A DNA stretch of 64,000 bases, taken from positions 558,001-622,000 of the forward strand of contig NZ_JAPVBI010000001.1 in NCBI RefSeq assembly GCF_026967925.1, read 5' to 3'. The notes under the pieces are model-generated. The model searched no databases and had not been told where the DNA came from. It worked only from the letters and a program-made list of their open reading frames with translations. This stretch comes from Modestobacter sp. VKM Ac-2985 (GTDB lineage Bacteria; Actinomycetota; Actinomycetes; Mycobacteriales; Geodermatophilaceae). Both the position numbers and the translations under genes were made by a program. Positions 17,036-26,081 of the stretch are shown one piece after another. How positions within the stretch are numbered: position 1 is the first letter of the stretch; every line of letters begins with the position of its first letter.

Positions 17036-17554
17036 GTGCCCGCCCTCGACGACCCGCAGACCCGCACCGACCTGGCCGCGCTCCGGGCCGGCGCGCTGCG
17101 CTGGCTGGTCGGTGGCGTGGTCGCCGTCGTCCTGGGCTGGCTGCTGGGGGCCGCCGTCGTCCGGATCGCCGCCGACGGGGGTGCTCGGCCGCCGTTCGCC
17201 GGGCTGATGGCCGTGCTGCTCGTCGTCGGCGGGGTCGTCGTGGCGGTCATCGGGCTGGGTGCCTGGCTGCGCGCCCGCCGCTGGACCGCCGCCCTGGCCC
17301 GCGAGCCGTGGCAGCACGGGCGGTTGCGGATCGCCGGCCCGGCGCTGCTGCAGGTCGAGCCGGCCGGCTACGACGAGCTGACCGACGAGCCGCTGCGGCT
17401 GCGGCTGGTGTCCACGGCCGTCTGGCGCACCCGTGCCGTGCAGCGGCTGGACGGCGCCGAGGTGCGCTACGCCGAGGCCTCCCCGCGGGAGTGGCTGCTG
17501 ACCGCCGACGGCGCCGGCACGGTCTACGGCGCCCGGCGGGCCGACCGGCGGTGA
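17036..17554 (+). CDS. Two-helix membrane protein, function unknown
   Basis: The 172-aa product has two predicted membrane helices: WLVGGVVAVVLGWLLGAAVV near residues 23-42 and GLMAVLLVVGGVVVAVIGLGAW near 57-78. A cytoplasmic domain follows, with LRIAGPALLQVEPAGYDEL and REWLLTADGAGTVYGARRA, which looks beta-rich. I do not recognise the family. The GTG at 17036 has CACCAT at 17024-17029 six bases upstream and no Shine-Dalgarno site, so it is probably leaderless. It is divergent from the XPB-associated gene with about 65 bp between starts. Confidence 0.7.
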   Translation: MPALDDPQTRTDLAALRAGALRWLVGGVVAVVLGWLLGAAVVRIAADGGARPPFAGLMAVLLVVGGVVVAVIGLGAWLRARRWTAALAREPWQHGRLRIAGPALLQVEPAGYDELTDEPLRLRLVSTAVWRTRAVQRLDGAEVRYAEASPREWLLTADGAGTVYGARRADRR

Positions 17555-17670
17555 CCCCTCCCAGCGACACGGTGGCCCCGCGGCGTGCGTGAGGCGGGTG
17601 TCACACGGGAAGATGGCGGACGAGACACCCGGGCAGCACTCCGTGGCCCGGCAGAGCAACTGGAGGCGTC

Positions 17671-17892
17671 ATGTCCAAGCGCAAGGCCAAGCACGCCCAC
17701 CTGGTCGAGCCGACCTGGGGGACGTCGGAGGGCGACGGCCCGCCGGTCACCGAGCTGATCAGCGAGATGGCCGGTGGGCTCTCGCCGTTCGGTGAGGACC
17801 ACGCCTTCCCGCTCCCGCCGGAGCGGCTGCGCTACGCCCACCCGCAGGACAAGCCCAACCGGGCCGGTCTGATGGCGGGCGAGGGCAGGTGA
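17671..17892 (+). CDS. Conserved small protein of 73 aa, function unknown
   Basis: ATG 17671 follows a CTGGAGGC ribosome site. The product starts with a basic SKRKAKHAH stretch and continues through [23 protein letters not shown] to a polar end. There is no membrane helix or known motif. Its TGA overlaps the GTG of the acyl-CoA ligase by 4 bp, so the two are cotranslated. That makes a role tied to fatty acid activation possible but unproven. Confidence 0.65.
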   Translation: MSKRKAKHAHLVEPTWGTSEGDGPPVTELISEMAGGLSPFGEDHAFPLPPERLRYAHPQDKPNRAGLMAGEGR

Positions 17893-19544
17893 CGGCGCCC
17901 GCGCTGCCGTCCTACAGCAGCGGCACCTCCACGGTGCCCCTGCTGGGCGACACGATCGGGGACGACCTCGATCGGACGGCAGCGCGGGTGGGCGACCACG
18001 AGGCGCTCGTCGAGTGCGCCACGGGCCGCCGCTGGACCTATCCCGAGCTGGTCGCCGAGGTCGACGCCTGCGCGCTCGGCCTGGACGCCCTCGGCGTGGC
18101 CAAGGGCGACCGGGTCGGCATCTGGGCGCCGAACTGCGCCGAGTGGGTCTTCGTGCAGTACGGGACGGCGAAGCTCGGCGCCGTCCTGGTCACCATCAAC
18201 CCCGCCTACCGCACCCACGAGCTGTCCTACGTGCTGCGCCAGGCGGGCATCTCGGTGCTGGTGGCGGCGCCGGAGTTCAAGGGCAGCGACTACCGCGCGA
18301 TGGTCGAGGAGGTCCGGGCGGACTGTCCCGCGCTGCGGGAGGTCGTCGTCCTCGGTGACCCGCAGTGGCAGCAGCTGCTGGAGACTGGCCGGGCGGGCGA
18401 CCGCGCCCGGCTCGTCGAGCGGGCGGCGCAGCTCTCCCCCGACGACCCGATCAACATCCAGTACACCTCCGGGACGACGGGCTTCCCCAAGGGCGCCACG
18501 CTCACCCACCACAACCTGCTCAACAACGCGTTCTTCGTCGGCGAGGGCTGCGGCTACACCGAGGCCGACCGGGTCTGCATCCCGGTGCCCTACTACCACT
18601 GCTTCGGCATGGGGATGGGCAACCTCGGCTGCACCTCGCACGGGGCGACGATGGTCGTCCCGGCGCCCGGGTTCGACCCCGCGGCCACCCTGCGGGCGGT
18701 GCAGGAGGAGCGGTGCACCTCGCTCTACGGCGTCCCCACCATGTTCATCGCCGAGCTGGCGCTGCCGGACTTCGGCTCCTACGACCTGTCCAGCCTGCGC
18801 ACCGGGATCATGGCCGGTTCACCGTGCCCGGTGGAGGTGATGAAGCGGGTGGTCGACGAGATGGGGATGGCCGAGGTGACCATCTGCTACGGCATGACCG
18901 AGACCTCGCCGGTCTCCACCCAGACCGGCGCCGAGGACGACCTCGACCGGCGGACGTCGACCGTCGGGCGGGTGCACCCGCACCTGGAGGTCAAGGTGGT
19001 CGACCCGCGGACCGGGCTGACCGTCCCGCGCGGGCAGACCGGCGAGTTCTGCACCCGCGGTTACTCGGTGATGCTGGGCTACTGGGGCGAGCCGGAGAAG
19101 ACCGCCGAGGTGCTGGACGCCGCCCGCTGGATGCACACCGGCGACCTCGCCGTGATGGACGACGCCGGCTACCTCAACATCGTCGGCCGGATCAAGGACA
19201 TGGTCATCCGCGGCGGGGAGAACGTGTACCCGCGCGAGATCGAGGAGTTCCTCTTCACCCACCCCGACGTCGTCGAGGCCCAGGTGATCGGCGTCCCGGA
19301 CGCGCGGTTCGGCGAGGAGCTGATGGCCTGGGTGCGGCTGCGCGACGGTGCCGAGCACCTCACCGCGGACGGGCTGCGGGCCTTCTGCGCCGGCAAGCTG
19401 GCCCACTACAAGGTGCCCCGGTACGTGAAGGTCGTCGATGCGTTCCCGATGACGGTGACCGGCAAGGTGCGCAAGGTCGAGATGCGTGAGGTGTCGATCG
19501 AGGAGCTGGGTCTGCAGGCGGAGGCCGCCGTCCGGAACGCCTGA
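17889..19544 (+). CDS. Fatty-acid/acyl-CoA ligase (AMP-forming)
   Basis: This 551-aa ANL-superfamily enzyme activates a carboxylic acid with ATP to an acyl-AMP and then to the CoA thioester. Motifs in order: [18 protein letters not shown] (P-loop, near residue 195), [26 protein letters not shown] (A5, near 338), [14 protein letters not shown] (A7, near 418), [20 protein letters not shown] (hinge A8, near 435), and the C-terminal catalytic lysine block [14 protein letters not shown] (near 525). It resembles medium/long-chain FadD ligases used in beta-oxidation. It starts inside the stop codon of the 73-aa gene (GTGA overlap). Confidence 0.9.
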   Translation: MTAPALPSYSSGTSTVPLLGDTIGDDLDRTAARVGDHEALVECATGRRWTYPELVAEVDACALGLDALGVAKGDRVGIWAPNCAEWVFVQYGTAKLGAVLVTINPAYRTHELSYVLRQAGISVLVAAPEFKGSDYRAMVEEVRADCPALREVVVLGDPQWQQLLETGRAGDRARLVERAAQLSPDDPINIQYTSGTTGFPKGATLTHHNLLNNAFFVGEGCGYTEADRVCIPVPYYHCFGMGMGNLGCTSHGATMVVPAPGFDPAATLRAVQEERCTSLYGVPTMFIAELALPDFGSYDLSSLRTGIMAGSPCPVEVMKRVVDEMGMAEVTICYGMTETSPVSTQTGAEDDLDRRTSTVGRVHPHLEVKVVDPRTGLTVPRGQTGEFCTRGYSVMLGYWGEPEKTAEVLDAARWMHTGDLAVMDDAGYLNIVGRIKDMVIRGGENVYPREIEEFLFTHPDVVEAQVIGVPDARFGEELMAWVRLRDGAEHLTADGLRAFCAGKLAHYKVPRYVKVVDAFPMTVTGKVRKVEMREVSIEELGLQAEAAVRNA

Positions 19545-19669
19545 ACGGCTCCCCCGGGCCCGGAAAGGGGTGGCCGACCGTGGCTAACCTGGGAGACGTT
19601 CAGCCCACCGTGGCTGACGCCGCCGGCCGCGACGGCCGGGACCCGGAGACGACTGACTGAGGGATCGAC

Positions 19670-20053
19670 GTGCCCAGCGGCAAGGTGAAGTGGTTCAACC
19701 CGGAGAAGGGCTTCGGCTTCCTCGCACACGACGGCGGGCCCGACGTGTTCGTGCACAAGGACGCGCTGCCCGCCGGCACCACCGAGCTCAAGCCGGGCCA
19801 GCGCGTGGAGTTCGGCATCGTCCAGGGCCGTCGGGGTGACCAGGCGCTGCAGGTGCAGGTGCTCGACCCGCTGCCGTCCGCGGTCGCCGGTACCCGCAAG
19901 AAGCCCGACGACATGGTGCCGATCCTCGAGGACCTGATCAAGCTGCTGGACGACGTCTCGGAGGGCATGCGGCACGGGCGCCACCCCGACAAGCCGACGG
20001 CCCGCAAGGTCGCTGCGGTGCTCCGCGCGGTCGCCACCGACCTGGACGCCTGA
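19670..20053 (+). CDS. Cold-shock domain protein with C-terminal helical extension (CspB type)
   Basis: Residues 1-66 are a complete cold-shock domain: GKVKWFNPEKGFGFLAHDGG (RNP1) and DVFVHKDALP (RNP2), binding single-stranded RNA or DNA. Instead of stopping near 67 residues, the protein continues to 127, with KKPDDMVPILEDLIKLLDDVSEGM and a C-terminal AARKVAAVLRA-like helix. Long Csp forms of this kind occur in actinomycetes, including mycobacterial CspB. The GTG follows GAGGGA. It is monocistronic and ends in a strong hairpin. Confidence 0.9.
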   Translation: MPSGKVKWFNPEKGFGFLAHDGGPDVFVHKDALPAGTTELKPGQRVEFGIVQGRRGDQALQVQVLDPLPSAVAGTRKKPDDMVPILEDLIKLLDDVSEGMRHGRHPDKPTARKVAAVLRAVATDLDA

Positions 20054-20058
20054 CGACG

Positions 20059-20085
20059 GGCCCCGCTGCCGCCGGCAGCGGGGCC
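20059..20085. terminator. Bidirectional terminator between the csp gene and the DUF2771 gene
   Basis: GGCCCCGCTGCC (20059-20070) pairs perfectly with 20074-20085 around a GCC loop. It lies between two convergent stop codons, 6 nt past the first and 2 nt before the second. Confidence 0.85.
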
Positions 20086-20086
20086 G

Positions 20087-20611
20087 TCAGCCGGTGGTCG
20101 TCCCGGCGACGCCGTCGGCGCGGATGAACCCCACCGGCCAGGCACCGGACAGCCCCGAGCAGGCGTCGGTGTCGGAGTCCTCCACGACCACCAGGTAGTA
20201 GGTCGCGGGCACGACGTCGGAGGTGTTGATCTCGTTGAACACGGGGGTGCCCGCCGGCACGTCGATCTCGCCGATCCGCTCCTCGAGCTGGTCGTCGAAC
20301 ACCTGGACGCTCCAGCCGGCGTCGGCCACCACATCGGGCACCCGCAGCACGATCTCGGTGTCCGGGGCGACCTCCACGTACGTGGGGTCGGTCCGGTAGC
20401 GCTGACCCTCCCCGTCCAGGCAGTACTGGGTCGGGTCGACGGTGATCTCGTCCCCTCCGGCCTGCACGGTGATCGAGGGGACGGTCCCGCCCCCGCCGGC
20501 AGGGGCGGTCCCGCCGGCGCCGGCAGCGGTTCCGCCGGAGTCGCCGCACCCGGCGAGCAGCAGCACCCCGCTCAGCAGTGCCGTCCCCGGTGCTCGTCCT
20601 GCGCCGTTCAC
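20087..20611 (-). CDS. DUF2771 family lipoprotein
   Basis: The 174-aa product has a signal peptide (ALLSGVLLLAGC, lipobox LAGC with the cysteine near residue 22), a Gly/Ala/Thr-rich linker and one beta-rich domain with ITVDPTQYCLDGEGQRYR, VLRVPDVVADAGWSVQVFDD and YYLVVVEDSDTD. These are typical of DUF2771, an actinomycete extracytoplasmic family without known function. The cysteine at QYC and the later DAC pair may form a disulfide. A strong AGGAGG site precedes the GTG start. Confidence 0.85.
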   Translation of the reverse strand: MNGAGRAPGTALLSGVLLLAGCGDSGGTAAGAGGTAPAGGGGTVPSITVQAGGDEITVDPTQYCLDGEGQRYRTDPTYVEVAPDTEIVLRVPDVVADAGWSVQVFDDQLEERIGEIDVPAGTPVFNEINTSDVVPATYYLVVVEDSDTDACSGLSGAWPVGFIRADGVAGTTTG

Positions 20612-20815
20612 GTCGTTGCCTCCTGGTCGGGGTGCGGATGACCCGCCGGTGTGGTCTCGTCCCGGCCGCCTCGTGCGGACCGCAGCCGCCGTCGGGCGCG
20701 CGGGGCGGGGTGGTCGGGCACGCGCCCATGGTGCCGCAGCCGCCTGTGCGCCCGACGGGGCGGACGGACCTCCCTGGCCGGGACGGCCTTGCCGTCATCG
20801 GCGACAATGGGGGAC

Positions 20816-21628
20816 GTGTCCGACTCAGCTCCCACCGCCGCGTCCCCTGGCTCCTCTCCCGACGAGGTGCTGGCCGCTGCGGTCGAGCAGGCCCGGGCCG
20901 CCGCGATCGAGGTGGCTGGTGACCCGGCGGCGGTCGGTGAGCACCTGGGGGTGACCCCGGAGGTGCTGGCCGAGCAGGCGGACCCGGCACTCGGCGTCGT
21001 CGGCACGCACTCCTTCGCCGCCACCCTGCCCGGCTACGCCGGCTGGCACTGGGCCGTGACGCTGGCCGCGGTGCCCGGCGCGGACGAGGTCACCCTCGAC
21101 GAGGTCGTGCTGCTCCCGGGCGACTCGGCGCTGCTCGCCCCGGCCTGGGTGCCGTGGCACGAGCGGCTGCGGCCCGGGGACCTGTCGGTGGGCGACGTGT
21201 TGCCCTCCACCGAGGACGACGCCCGGCTGGTGCCCGCGTACCTGGCCGACGACGACTCCGCCGAGGACCCGGCCGGCCGCATCGTCGCCGAGGAGCTGGG
21301 CATCGGCCGGGAGCGGGTGCTCTCCCCCGAGGGGCGCATCGAGGCCGCGCAGCGCTGGCGCGACGGGGACTTCGGGCCGCGCTCGTCGATGGCCCGGCAC
21401 GCGCCCGGTCCGTGCGCGACCTGTGGCTTCTACCTGCCGCTGGCCGGCTCGCTCCGCCTGTCGCTCGGCGCGTGCAGCAACGCCTACGCCCCGGCCGACG
21501 GGCACGTCGTCGCCGCCGACTACGGCTGCGGCGCGCACAGCCAGGCCAGCCTGGAGCGCATCGACGGCGAGCCGGCCGAGTTCACCCCCACGGCCCGCTA
21601 CGACACCGCGGACTTCGACGTCATCTGA
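20816..21628 (+). CDS. DUF3027 family protein
   Basis: The 270-aa protein shows the DUF3027 pattern: an AVEQARAAAIEVAGDPAAVGEHLG start region, HSFAATLPGYAGWHWAVTLAAVP, a PAWVPWHERLRPGDLSVGDVL core, and a C-terminal CATCGFYLPLAGSLRLSLGACSN segment with four cysteines and HVVAADYGCGAHSQ, suggesting a metal site. The role is unknown. I take GTG 20816 because GACAAT (20803-20808) is 7 nt upstream (leaderless pattern). ATG 20807 is the alternative. It is divergent from the DUF2771 gene. Confidence 0.82.
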   Translation: MSDSAPTAASPGSSPDEVLAAAVEQARAAAIEVAGDPAAVGEHLGVTPEVLAEQADPALGVVGTHSFAATLPGYAGWHWAVTLAAVPGADEVTLDEVVLLPGDSALLAPAWVPWHERLRPGDLSVGDVLPSTEDDARLVPAYLADDDSAEDPAGRIVAEELGIGRERVLSPEGRIEAAQRWRDGDFGPRSSMARHAPGPCATCGFYLPLAGSLRLSLGACSNAYAPADGHVVAADYGCGAHSQASLERIDGEPAEFTPTARYDTADFDVI

Positions 21629-21637
21629 GCCGCGGTG

Positions 21638-21847
21638 TCAGCGCTGGCCCTGCCAGCGCATGAGCAACAGACCGAGGCCGGGCAGCACGACGCCGGCCAC
21701 GCAGGTCCAGGTCCAGACCGGGTCGACCCGGTCGCCGAGGAAGAGCAGCACCACCAGGGCGATCACCCACAGCGCGGTGCCGGCCAGGACCACCCGGACC
21801 GTGTCGACCTGCAGGGGCGGGGGAGAGGGCCGGGTCGGGGCGGGCAC
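21638..21847 (-). CDS. DUF2530 family small membrane protein
   Basis: The 69-aa protein has a proline-rich N-terminus, then two membrane helices: VRVVLAGTALWVIALVVLLFL and WTWTCVAGVVLPGLGLLLMRW, the DUF2530 pattern. Function is unknown. TAGGGT (minus strand, 21854-21859) lies 6 nt before the GTG, so translation is probably leaderless. A hairpin (GCGCTGGC/GCCAGCGC, 21641-21659) inside its last codons lies just after the convergent DUF3027 stop and may terminate that gene. Confidence 0.8.
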   Translation of the reverse strand: MPAPTRPSPPPLQVDTVRVVLAGTALWVIALVVLLFLGDRVDPVWTWTCVAGVVLPGLGLLLMRWQGQR

Positions 21848-22011
21848 GCTCCGACCCTAGGCCGCTGCACCGCAGGTCGGCACGGTGGTCCCTCCGACGC
21901 GCCCGGGCGGTGTGGCACGCTGACGCCGCTCGATGCCACCCGCACCGGGCGGCCCGCCGGGACGTCGACCCCGCCGGAGCTGCGCCGGTCGCCGTCCCCG
22001 GGGGTCCACCC

Positions 22012-23559
22012 ATGCCCGACAAGTCCCGCGGCCGTGCCCGCAAGTCAGCCGGCGGCACCGGTGCGACCGCCGTCGGTGCCGCGCCCGCCGGGACGCCCGC
22101 CGAGGTCGTGACCGGCCCGCGGCGCAGCCCCGGGCCGAAGGTGCGCCCCAAGAACGGGTTGGACCGGTACTTCTCGATCACCGAGCGCCGGTCCACGGTC
22201 GGCCGTGAGGTGCGCGGTGGTGTCACCACGTTCTTCGCGATGGCCTACATCGTCGTCCTGAACCCGATCATCCTGTCCGGCGCGGACATCAACGGGAACA
22301 CGCTGCCGTTCGCCTCGGTCGCCGCCGTCACCGCCTTCGTCGCCGGTGTGCTGACCATCGCGATGGGCGCCATCGGTCGCTACCCGTTCGCGCTGGCCAC
22401 CGGTCTGGGCATCAACGCGATCGTCGCCGTCTACGCCGCCACCCAGCTCACCTGGCCCGAGGTGATGGGGCTGGTCGTGCTGTCCGGCCTGCTCATCGCC
22501 CTGCTGGTGCTCACCGGCTTCCGGCGGGCGGTGTTCGAGGCGATCCCGGCCCAGCTGAAGATCGCCATCGCGGTCGGGATCGGCTTCTTCCTGACCATCA
22601 TCGGGCTGTCCGACGCCGGGGTCATCCGGCCTGGGGCGCCACTGATCAGCTTCGGTGTCGGTGGCCAGCTCGCGGGGTGGCCGATGCTCACCTTCGTCGT
22701 CGGCCTGCTGCTCACCAGCGTGCTCGTCGTCCGCAAGGTCCGGGGCGGCCTGCTCCTGGGCATCGTGATCACGACGCTGTTCGCCATCGTGGTCGAGGCG
22801 ATCGCCGACGTCGGGCCGCGCCTGGGTCCCGACGGCAACGAGCTGGACCCGCGGGGCTGGGCGCTCCAGGTGCCGTCGTGGCCCGCCGACTGGTTCGGCC
22901 TGCCCGACCTGTCGCTGATCGGCAACTTCTCGCTGTTCGGCGGCTTCGAGCGGATCGGCGTCCTCGCCGCCCTCCTGATCGTCTTCTCGATCATGATCGC
23001 GGACTTCTTCGACACCGTCGGGACCGTGACGGCGGTGGGCGCCGAGGGTGACCTGCTCGACTCCGACCGCAACCTGCCGCGCTCCCAGCCGGTCCTGCTG
23101 GTCGACTCGCTGGCCGCCGCCGCCGGTGGCGCCTCGAGCATCTCCTCGAACACCACCTACATCGAGAGCGCCGCCGGCGTCGGGGACGGCGCCCGCACCG
23201 GCCTGGCCAGCGTCGTCACTGGTGTCGTCTTCCTGGTGGCCGCCTTCTTCACCCCGCTGGTGCAGGTGGTGCCCTCCGAGGCCGCGGCGCCGGTGCTGGT
23301 GATCGTGGGCGCCATGTTGATCAGCCAGATCCGGGACCTGTCCTGGGACGACATGTCGCTGGTCATCCCCGCGTTCCTGACGATCGCGCTGATGCCGTTC
23401 ACCTACTCGATCACCAACGGGATCGGGGCCGGGGTGGTCAGCTTCGTGCTGCTGCGGCTGGCGGTCGGCCGCCGTCGCGACGTGCACCCGCTCATGTGGG
23501 TGGTGGCCGCCGTCTTCGTCGTCTACTTCGCGCTCGACCCGATCCAGCAGCTCCTCTGA
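22012..23559 (+). CDS. NCS2 purine permease (AzgA-like)
   Basis: The 515-aa inner-membrane transporter carries about 12-14 hydrophobic helices after a 50-residue polar N-terminal tail. It has the AzgA marks: GLDRYFSITERRSTVGREVRGGVTTFFAMAYI, ATGLGINAIVAVY, MIADFFDTVGTVTAVG and SSISSNTTYIESAAGVGDGARTG (the substrate helix). This subfamily takes up adenine, guanine or hypoxanthine with protons. ATG 22012 is the only start that keeps the tail short; its ribosome site is weak. No purine enzymes are adjacent. Confidence 0.88.
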   Translation: MPDKSRGRARKSAGGTGATAVGAAPAGTPAEVVTGPRRSPGPKVRPKNGLDRYFSITERRSTVGREVRGGVTTFFAMAYIVVLNPIILSGADINGNTLPFASVAAVTAFVAGVLTIAMGAIGRYPFALATGLGINAIVAVYAATQLTWPEVMGLVVLSGLLIALLVLTGFRRAVFEAIPAQLKIAIAVGIGFFLTIIGLSDAGVIRPGAPLISFGVGGQLAGWPMLTFVVGLLLTSVLVVRKVRGGLLLGIVITTLFAIVVEAIADVGPRLGPDGNELDPRGWALQVPSWPADWFGLPDLSLIGNFSLFGGFERIGVLAALLIVFSIMIADFFDTVGTVTAVGAEGDLLDSDRNLPRSQPVLLVDSLAAAAGGASSISSNTTYIESAAGVGDGARTGLASVVTGVVFLVAAFFTPLVQVVPSEAAAPVLVIVGAMLISQIRDLSWDDMSLVIPAFLTIALMPFTYSITNGIGAGVVSFVLLRLAVGRRRDVHPLMWVVAAVFVVYFALDPIQQLL

Positions 23560-23583
23560 GGGGGCCCCGTCGGGCACGGTTCG

Positions 23584-23619
23584 TTAGGCAGGCTTTCTAC
23601 TCCGGTTAAGGTGGCAGAC
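23584..23619 (+). promoter_or_regulatory. Leaderless promoter of the MarR-MFS operon
   Basis: TTAGGC (23584-23589), 17-nt spacer, TAAGGT (23607-23612), then 7 nt to the GTG at 23620. The weak -35 and good -10 fit a start of transcription at or next to the first codon. Any MarR operator would have to overlap this stretch. Confidence 0.55.
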
Positions 23620-24054
23620 GTGGCTCGGACGACGCTGGACACCGCGGCGCTCGCCCACGACCTGCGACTGGCGGTCATGCGGTTCTCCCGGCGGCTGCGC
23701 AACCAGCGGGTGGACACCTCGGTGACGCTGACCCACCTGGCCGCCCTGTCGACCCTCAAGCGGCACGGCGCGATGAGCCCGGGTGAACTGGCGGCGCACG
23801 AGCGGGTGCAGCCGCCGTCGATGACCCGGGTGGTCGTCGCGCTGGAGTCCCGGGGCCTGGTCACCCGCACCCCGCACCCCACCGACGGTCGGCAGGTGGT
23901 CATCGACCTGACCCCGGCGGCCGAGGAGCTGCTGGGCGAGGAGGTCCGGGCCCGCGAGGCCTGGCTGGCCGGCCGGCTCCAGGAGCTGTCGGGCGAGGAC
24001 CGGGCCGTGCTGCGCGAAGCCGCGGTGATCATGGAGAAGCTCGCCAGTGGGTGA
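23620..24054 (+). CDS. MarR family transcriptional regulator
   Basis: The 144-aa protein has the MarR winged-helix fold: dimerisation helices at both ends, the DNA-recognition region MSPGELAAHERVQPPSMTRVVVALESRG (about residues 48-75) and the wing PHPTDGRQVVIDL with the conserved Asp-x-Arg. Such regulators usually repress a neighbouring exporter and release DNA on binding a small aromatic or drug-like ligand. It shares a GTGA overlap with the MFS gene, so the two form a regulator-transporter pair that is likely autoregulated. The GTG 23620 is leaderless by position. Confidence 0.9.
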   Translation: MARTTLDTAALAHDLRLAVMRFSRRLRNQRVDTSVTLTHLAALSTLKRHGAMSPGELAAHERVQPPSMTRVVVALESRGLVTRTPHPTDGRQVVIDLTPAAEELLGEEVRAREAWLAGRLQELSGEDRAVLREAAVIMEKLASG

Positions 24055-25430
24055 CCTCGACGGCTCCTGACCCCACCCCCCGCGCCGGGATGTTCCGGGC
24101 GTTGCGCGTCCGCAACTTCCGGCTCTACGTCTCGGCCAACCTGGTCAGCCAGACCGGGACCTGGATGCAGCGCATCGGCCAGGACTGGCTGGTGCTGCAG
24201 CTGTCCGGGGACAGTGGTGTCGCGCTGGGCATCACCACCGCACTGCAGTTCGGGCCGACGCTCTTCTTCAGCTTCTACGGCGGGGTGCTGGCGGACCGGT
24301 ACGACAAGCGCCGGGTGCTGATGCTCACCCAGGCGGTCATGGGCGTGCTCGCCCTGGGTCTGGGCCTGCTGGTCGCCACCGACTCGATCGCGCTGTGGCA
24401 CGTCTACCTGCTGGCCCTGGGGCTGGGTGTGGTCTCCTCCCTCGACGTCCCGGTGCGCCAGTCGTTCGTCTCGGAGATGGTGGGCTCGGACCTGCTGGCC
24501 AACGCGGTCAGCCTCAACTCCACGGTGTTCAACGGCGCCCGGCTGGTGGGGCCCGCGGTCGCCGGTGCGCTGATCGCGGTCTCGGGCGGGGACACCGCCC
24601 CGGCGTTCCTGGTCAACGCCGCCACGTTCGCCTGCACGATCGCCTCGCTGGCCGCGATGCGGGTCGGGGAGCTGAGCCGCAGCACCCCGGTCGCCCGCTC
24701 GCGCGGGCAGCTGCGGGAGACGCTGCTCTACACCCGGCAGCACCCGGACCTGCAGCTGGCGATGCTGCTGGCCTTCGTCGTGGGCACGTTCGGCTTCAAC
24801 TCCCAGATCACCATCGCGCTGATGGCCCGCGAGGTCTTCGACCTGGGCGCCGGCGCGTTCGGGCTGCTGTCCACCACCTTCGCCGTCGGCTCCCTGTCCG
24901 GGGCGCTGCTGTCGACCCGGCGCAGCACCCGGCCGCTACAGCGGTTCCTCATCGTCTCCGCGGTGGCCTTCGGGCTGCTGCTGATCGTGAGCGGGCTGAT
25001 GGGCAACTACTACGCCTTCGCCGTCGTGCTGATCCCGACCGGCGCCGCCGCGCTGGTCTTCAGCGTGGCCTGCAACAGCTTCGTGCAGCTGGGCGTCGAG
25101 CCGCGGATGCGTGGCCGGGTGCTGGCGCTGTACTTCATGTGCTTCATGGGCGGGACGCCGGTCGGTGCGCCACTGATCGGCTGGGTCTCCGAGCGCTTCG
25201 GTGCGCCCTGGGGCTTCATCGGCGGTGGCCTGGTCGTCGTGGTGGTGGCGGCCGCGGCCGGCGCGGTGCTCGCCCGCGGCCGGCGGGTGCGGCTGGAGCT
25301 GCACGTCCGCCCGCCGAGCATGCAGCTGCACGTCGCTGCCGCCACGACGCCGACCCGCGCCGCCGGGCTGGCCGCCCTGGCCGACGACCAGGTGCCGGGG
25401 GAGCCCGTCGTCCGCGATCAGGCGCGCTGA
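24051..25430 (+). CDS. MFS efflux transporter (EntS-like)
   Basis: The 459-aa protein has 12 predicted membrane helices. It starts with MFRALRVRNFRLYVSANLVSQTG, which with ADRYDKRRVLM (loop 2-3 signature) and SLNSTVFNGARLVGPAVAG marks the enterobactin-exporter-like MFS branch. It carries a His/Arg-rich 60-residue C-terminal tail. It should export a drug or metabolite controlled by the coupled MarR protein. The start codon overlaps the MarR stop by 4 bp. A short inverted repeat (CTGAGTG/CACTCAG, 25463-25489) follows the stop. Confidence 0.88.
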   Translation: MTSTAPDPTPRAGMFRALRVRNFRLYVSANLVSQTGTWMQRIGQDWLVLQLSGDSGVALGITTALQFGPTLFFSFYGGVLADRYDKRRVLMLTQAVMGVLALGLGLLVATDSIALWHVYLLALGLGVVSSLDVPVRQSFVSEMVGSDLLANAVSLNSTVFNGARLVGPAVAGALIAVSGGDTAPAFLVNAATFACTIASLAAMRVGELSRSTPVARSRGQLRETLLYTRQHPDLQLAMLLAFVVGTFGFNSQITIALMAREVFDLGAGAFGLLSTTFAVGSLSGALLSTRRSTRPLQRFLIVSAVAFGLLLIVSGLMGNYYAFAVVLIPTGAAALVFSVACNSFVQLGVEPRMRGRVLALYFMCFMGGTPVGAPLIGWVSERFGAPWGFIGGGLVVVVVAAAAGAVLARGRRVRLELHVRPPSMQLHVAAATTPTRAAGLAALADDQVPGEPVVRDQAR

Positions 25431-25462
25431 GCAGGTCACGCTGCGGTGATGACGCATGAGCA

Positions 25463-25489
25463 CTGAGTGTGCGACGCGGTTGCACTCAG
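25463..25489 (+). terminator. Weak hairpin after the MFS gene
   Basis: A 7-bp stem (25463-25469 with 25483-25489) and a 13-nt loop. It lies between the MFS stop and the next promoter. Being short, it may be a weak terminator. Confidence 0.4.
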
Positions 25490-25497
25490 CGTTCGCA

Positions 25498-25532
25498 TTG
25501 TCACAGCGGGATGTGCGACGTACCGTCGGCCC
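25498..25532 (+). promoter_or_regulatory. Good sigma-70-type leaderless promoter
   Basis: TTGTCA (25498-25503), exactly 17 nt, TACCGT (25521-25526), then 6 nt to the GTG at 25533. This is the best-matched -35/-10 pair I found on the plus strand and supports that GTG as both transcription and translation start. Confidence 0.7.
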
Positions 25533-26081
25533 GTGCCCGAGGGAGGGTCTGTCTCCGCGGAAGTAGGGGCGTCGTTGCTGCAGTTGGGTGGCACCGTCGT
25601 CCTCGTGGTCGTGGGCGTGGCCCTGCTCGTCCTGCTGCTCCGCTGGGCGACGGGTCAGCTGCAGGCAGACCTCGCCGCCCGACGCCGTGCCCGGACCGCC
25701 GCCGAGTCCGTCGATGCCCCGGCGGCCCCCCTCCCGACTGCTCTCCCGCCGCGCCGTCGCCCCACCGGCGCCCATCCCGCGGGCCGTCGCGTCCCGCGGG
25801 AGACGGTGGCGACCGGGTCGGTCGACCGGCCGCGCCGGCCGCTGGAACGGGTCGCGGCCGACCTGCGCCGGCTCGCCCGCGAGCTCGCCATGGTCCCGGG
25901 GGGCATGCCGATGGAGCGGCGCCGTGGCCTGCTGGCCGCCTACGACGACCTGCTCGTGGAGGCCGCCGTGCTGCTCGAGGTGCCCCAGCAGCTGACCTCC
26001 GTGCCCCCGGAGGCCCGTGAGCTCGAGCGGATCCGGCTGCTCGGGGGCCTGGAGGCCGCGGGGCTGGTGGTGACCGGCTGA
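25533..26081 (+). CDS. Single-pass membrane protein of unknown function
   Basis: The 182-aa product has one N-terminal membrane helix (GGTVVLVVVGVALLVLLLRW, about residues 19-38), a Pro/Arg-rich middle, and a helical C-terminal half with LERVAADLRRLARELAMVPGG and RRRGLLAAYDDLLVEAAVLLEVP. The latter half looks soluble and cytoplasmic. I do not recognise it, although similar short actinomycete proteins exist next to ThpR genes. It appears leaderless and overlaps thpR by 4 bp (CTGA). Confidence 0.7.
   Translation: MPEGGSVSAEVGASLLQLGGTVVLVVVGVALLVLLLRWATGQLQADLAARRRARTAAESVDAPAAPLPTALPPRRRPTGAHPAGRRVPRETVATGSVDRPRRPLERVAADLRRLARELAMVPGGMPMERRRGLLAAYDDLLVEAAVLLEVPQQLTSVPPEARELERIRLLGGLEAAGLVVTG

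Noticed and set aside
23584-23606. Possible IdeR/DtxR iron box before the MarR gene
   Set aside because: TTAGGCAGGCTTTC resembles only one half of the known consensus and lacks the second half; the stretch is better explained as promoter spacer.
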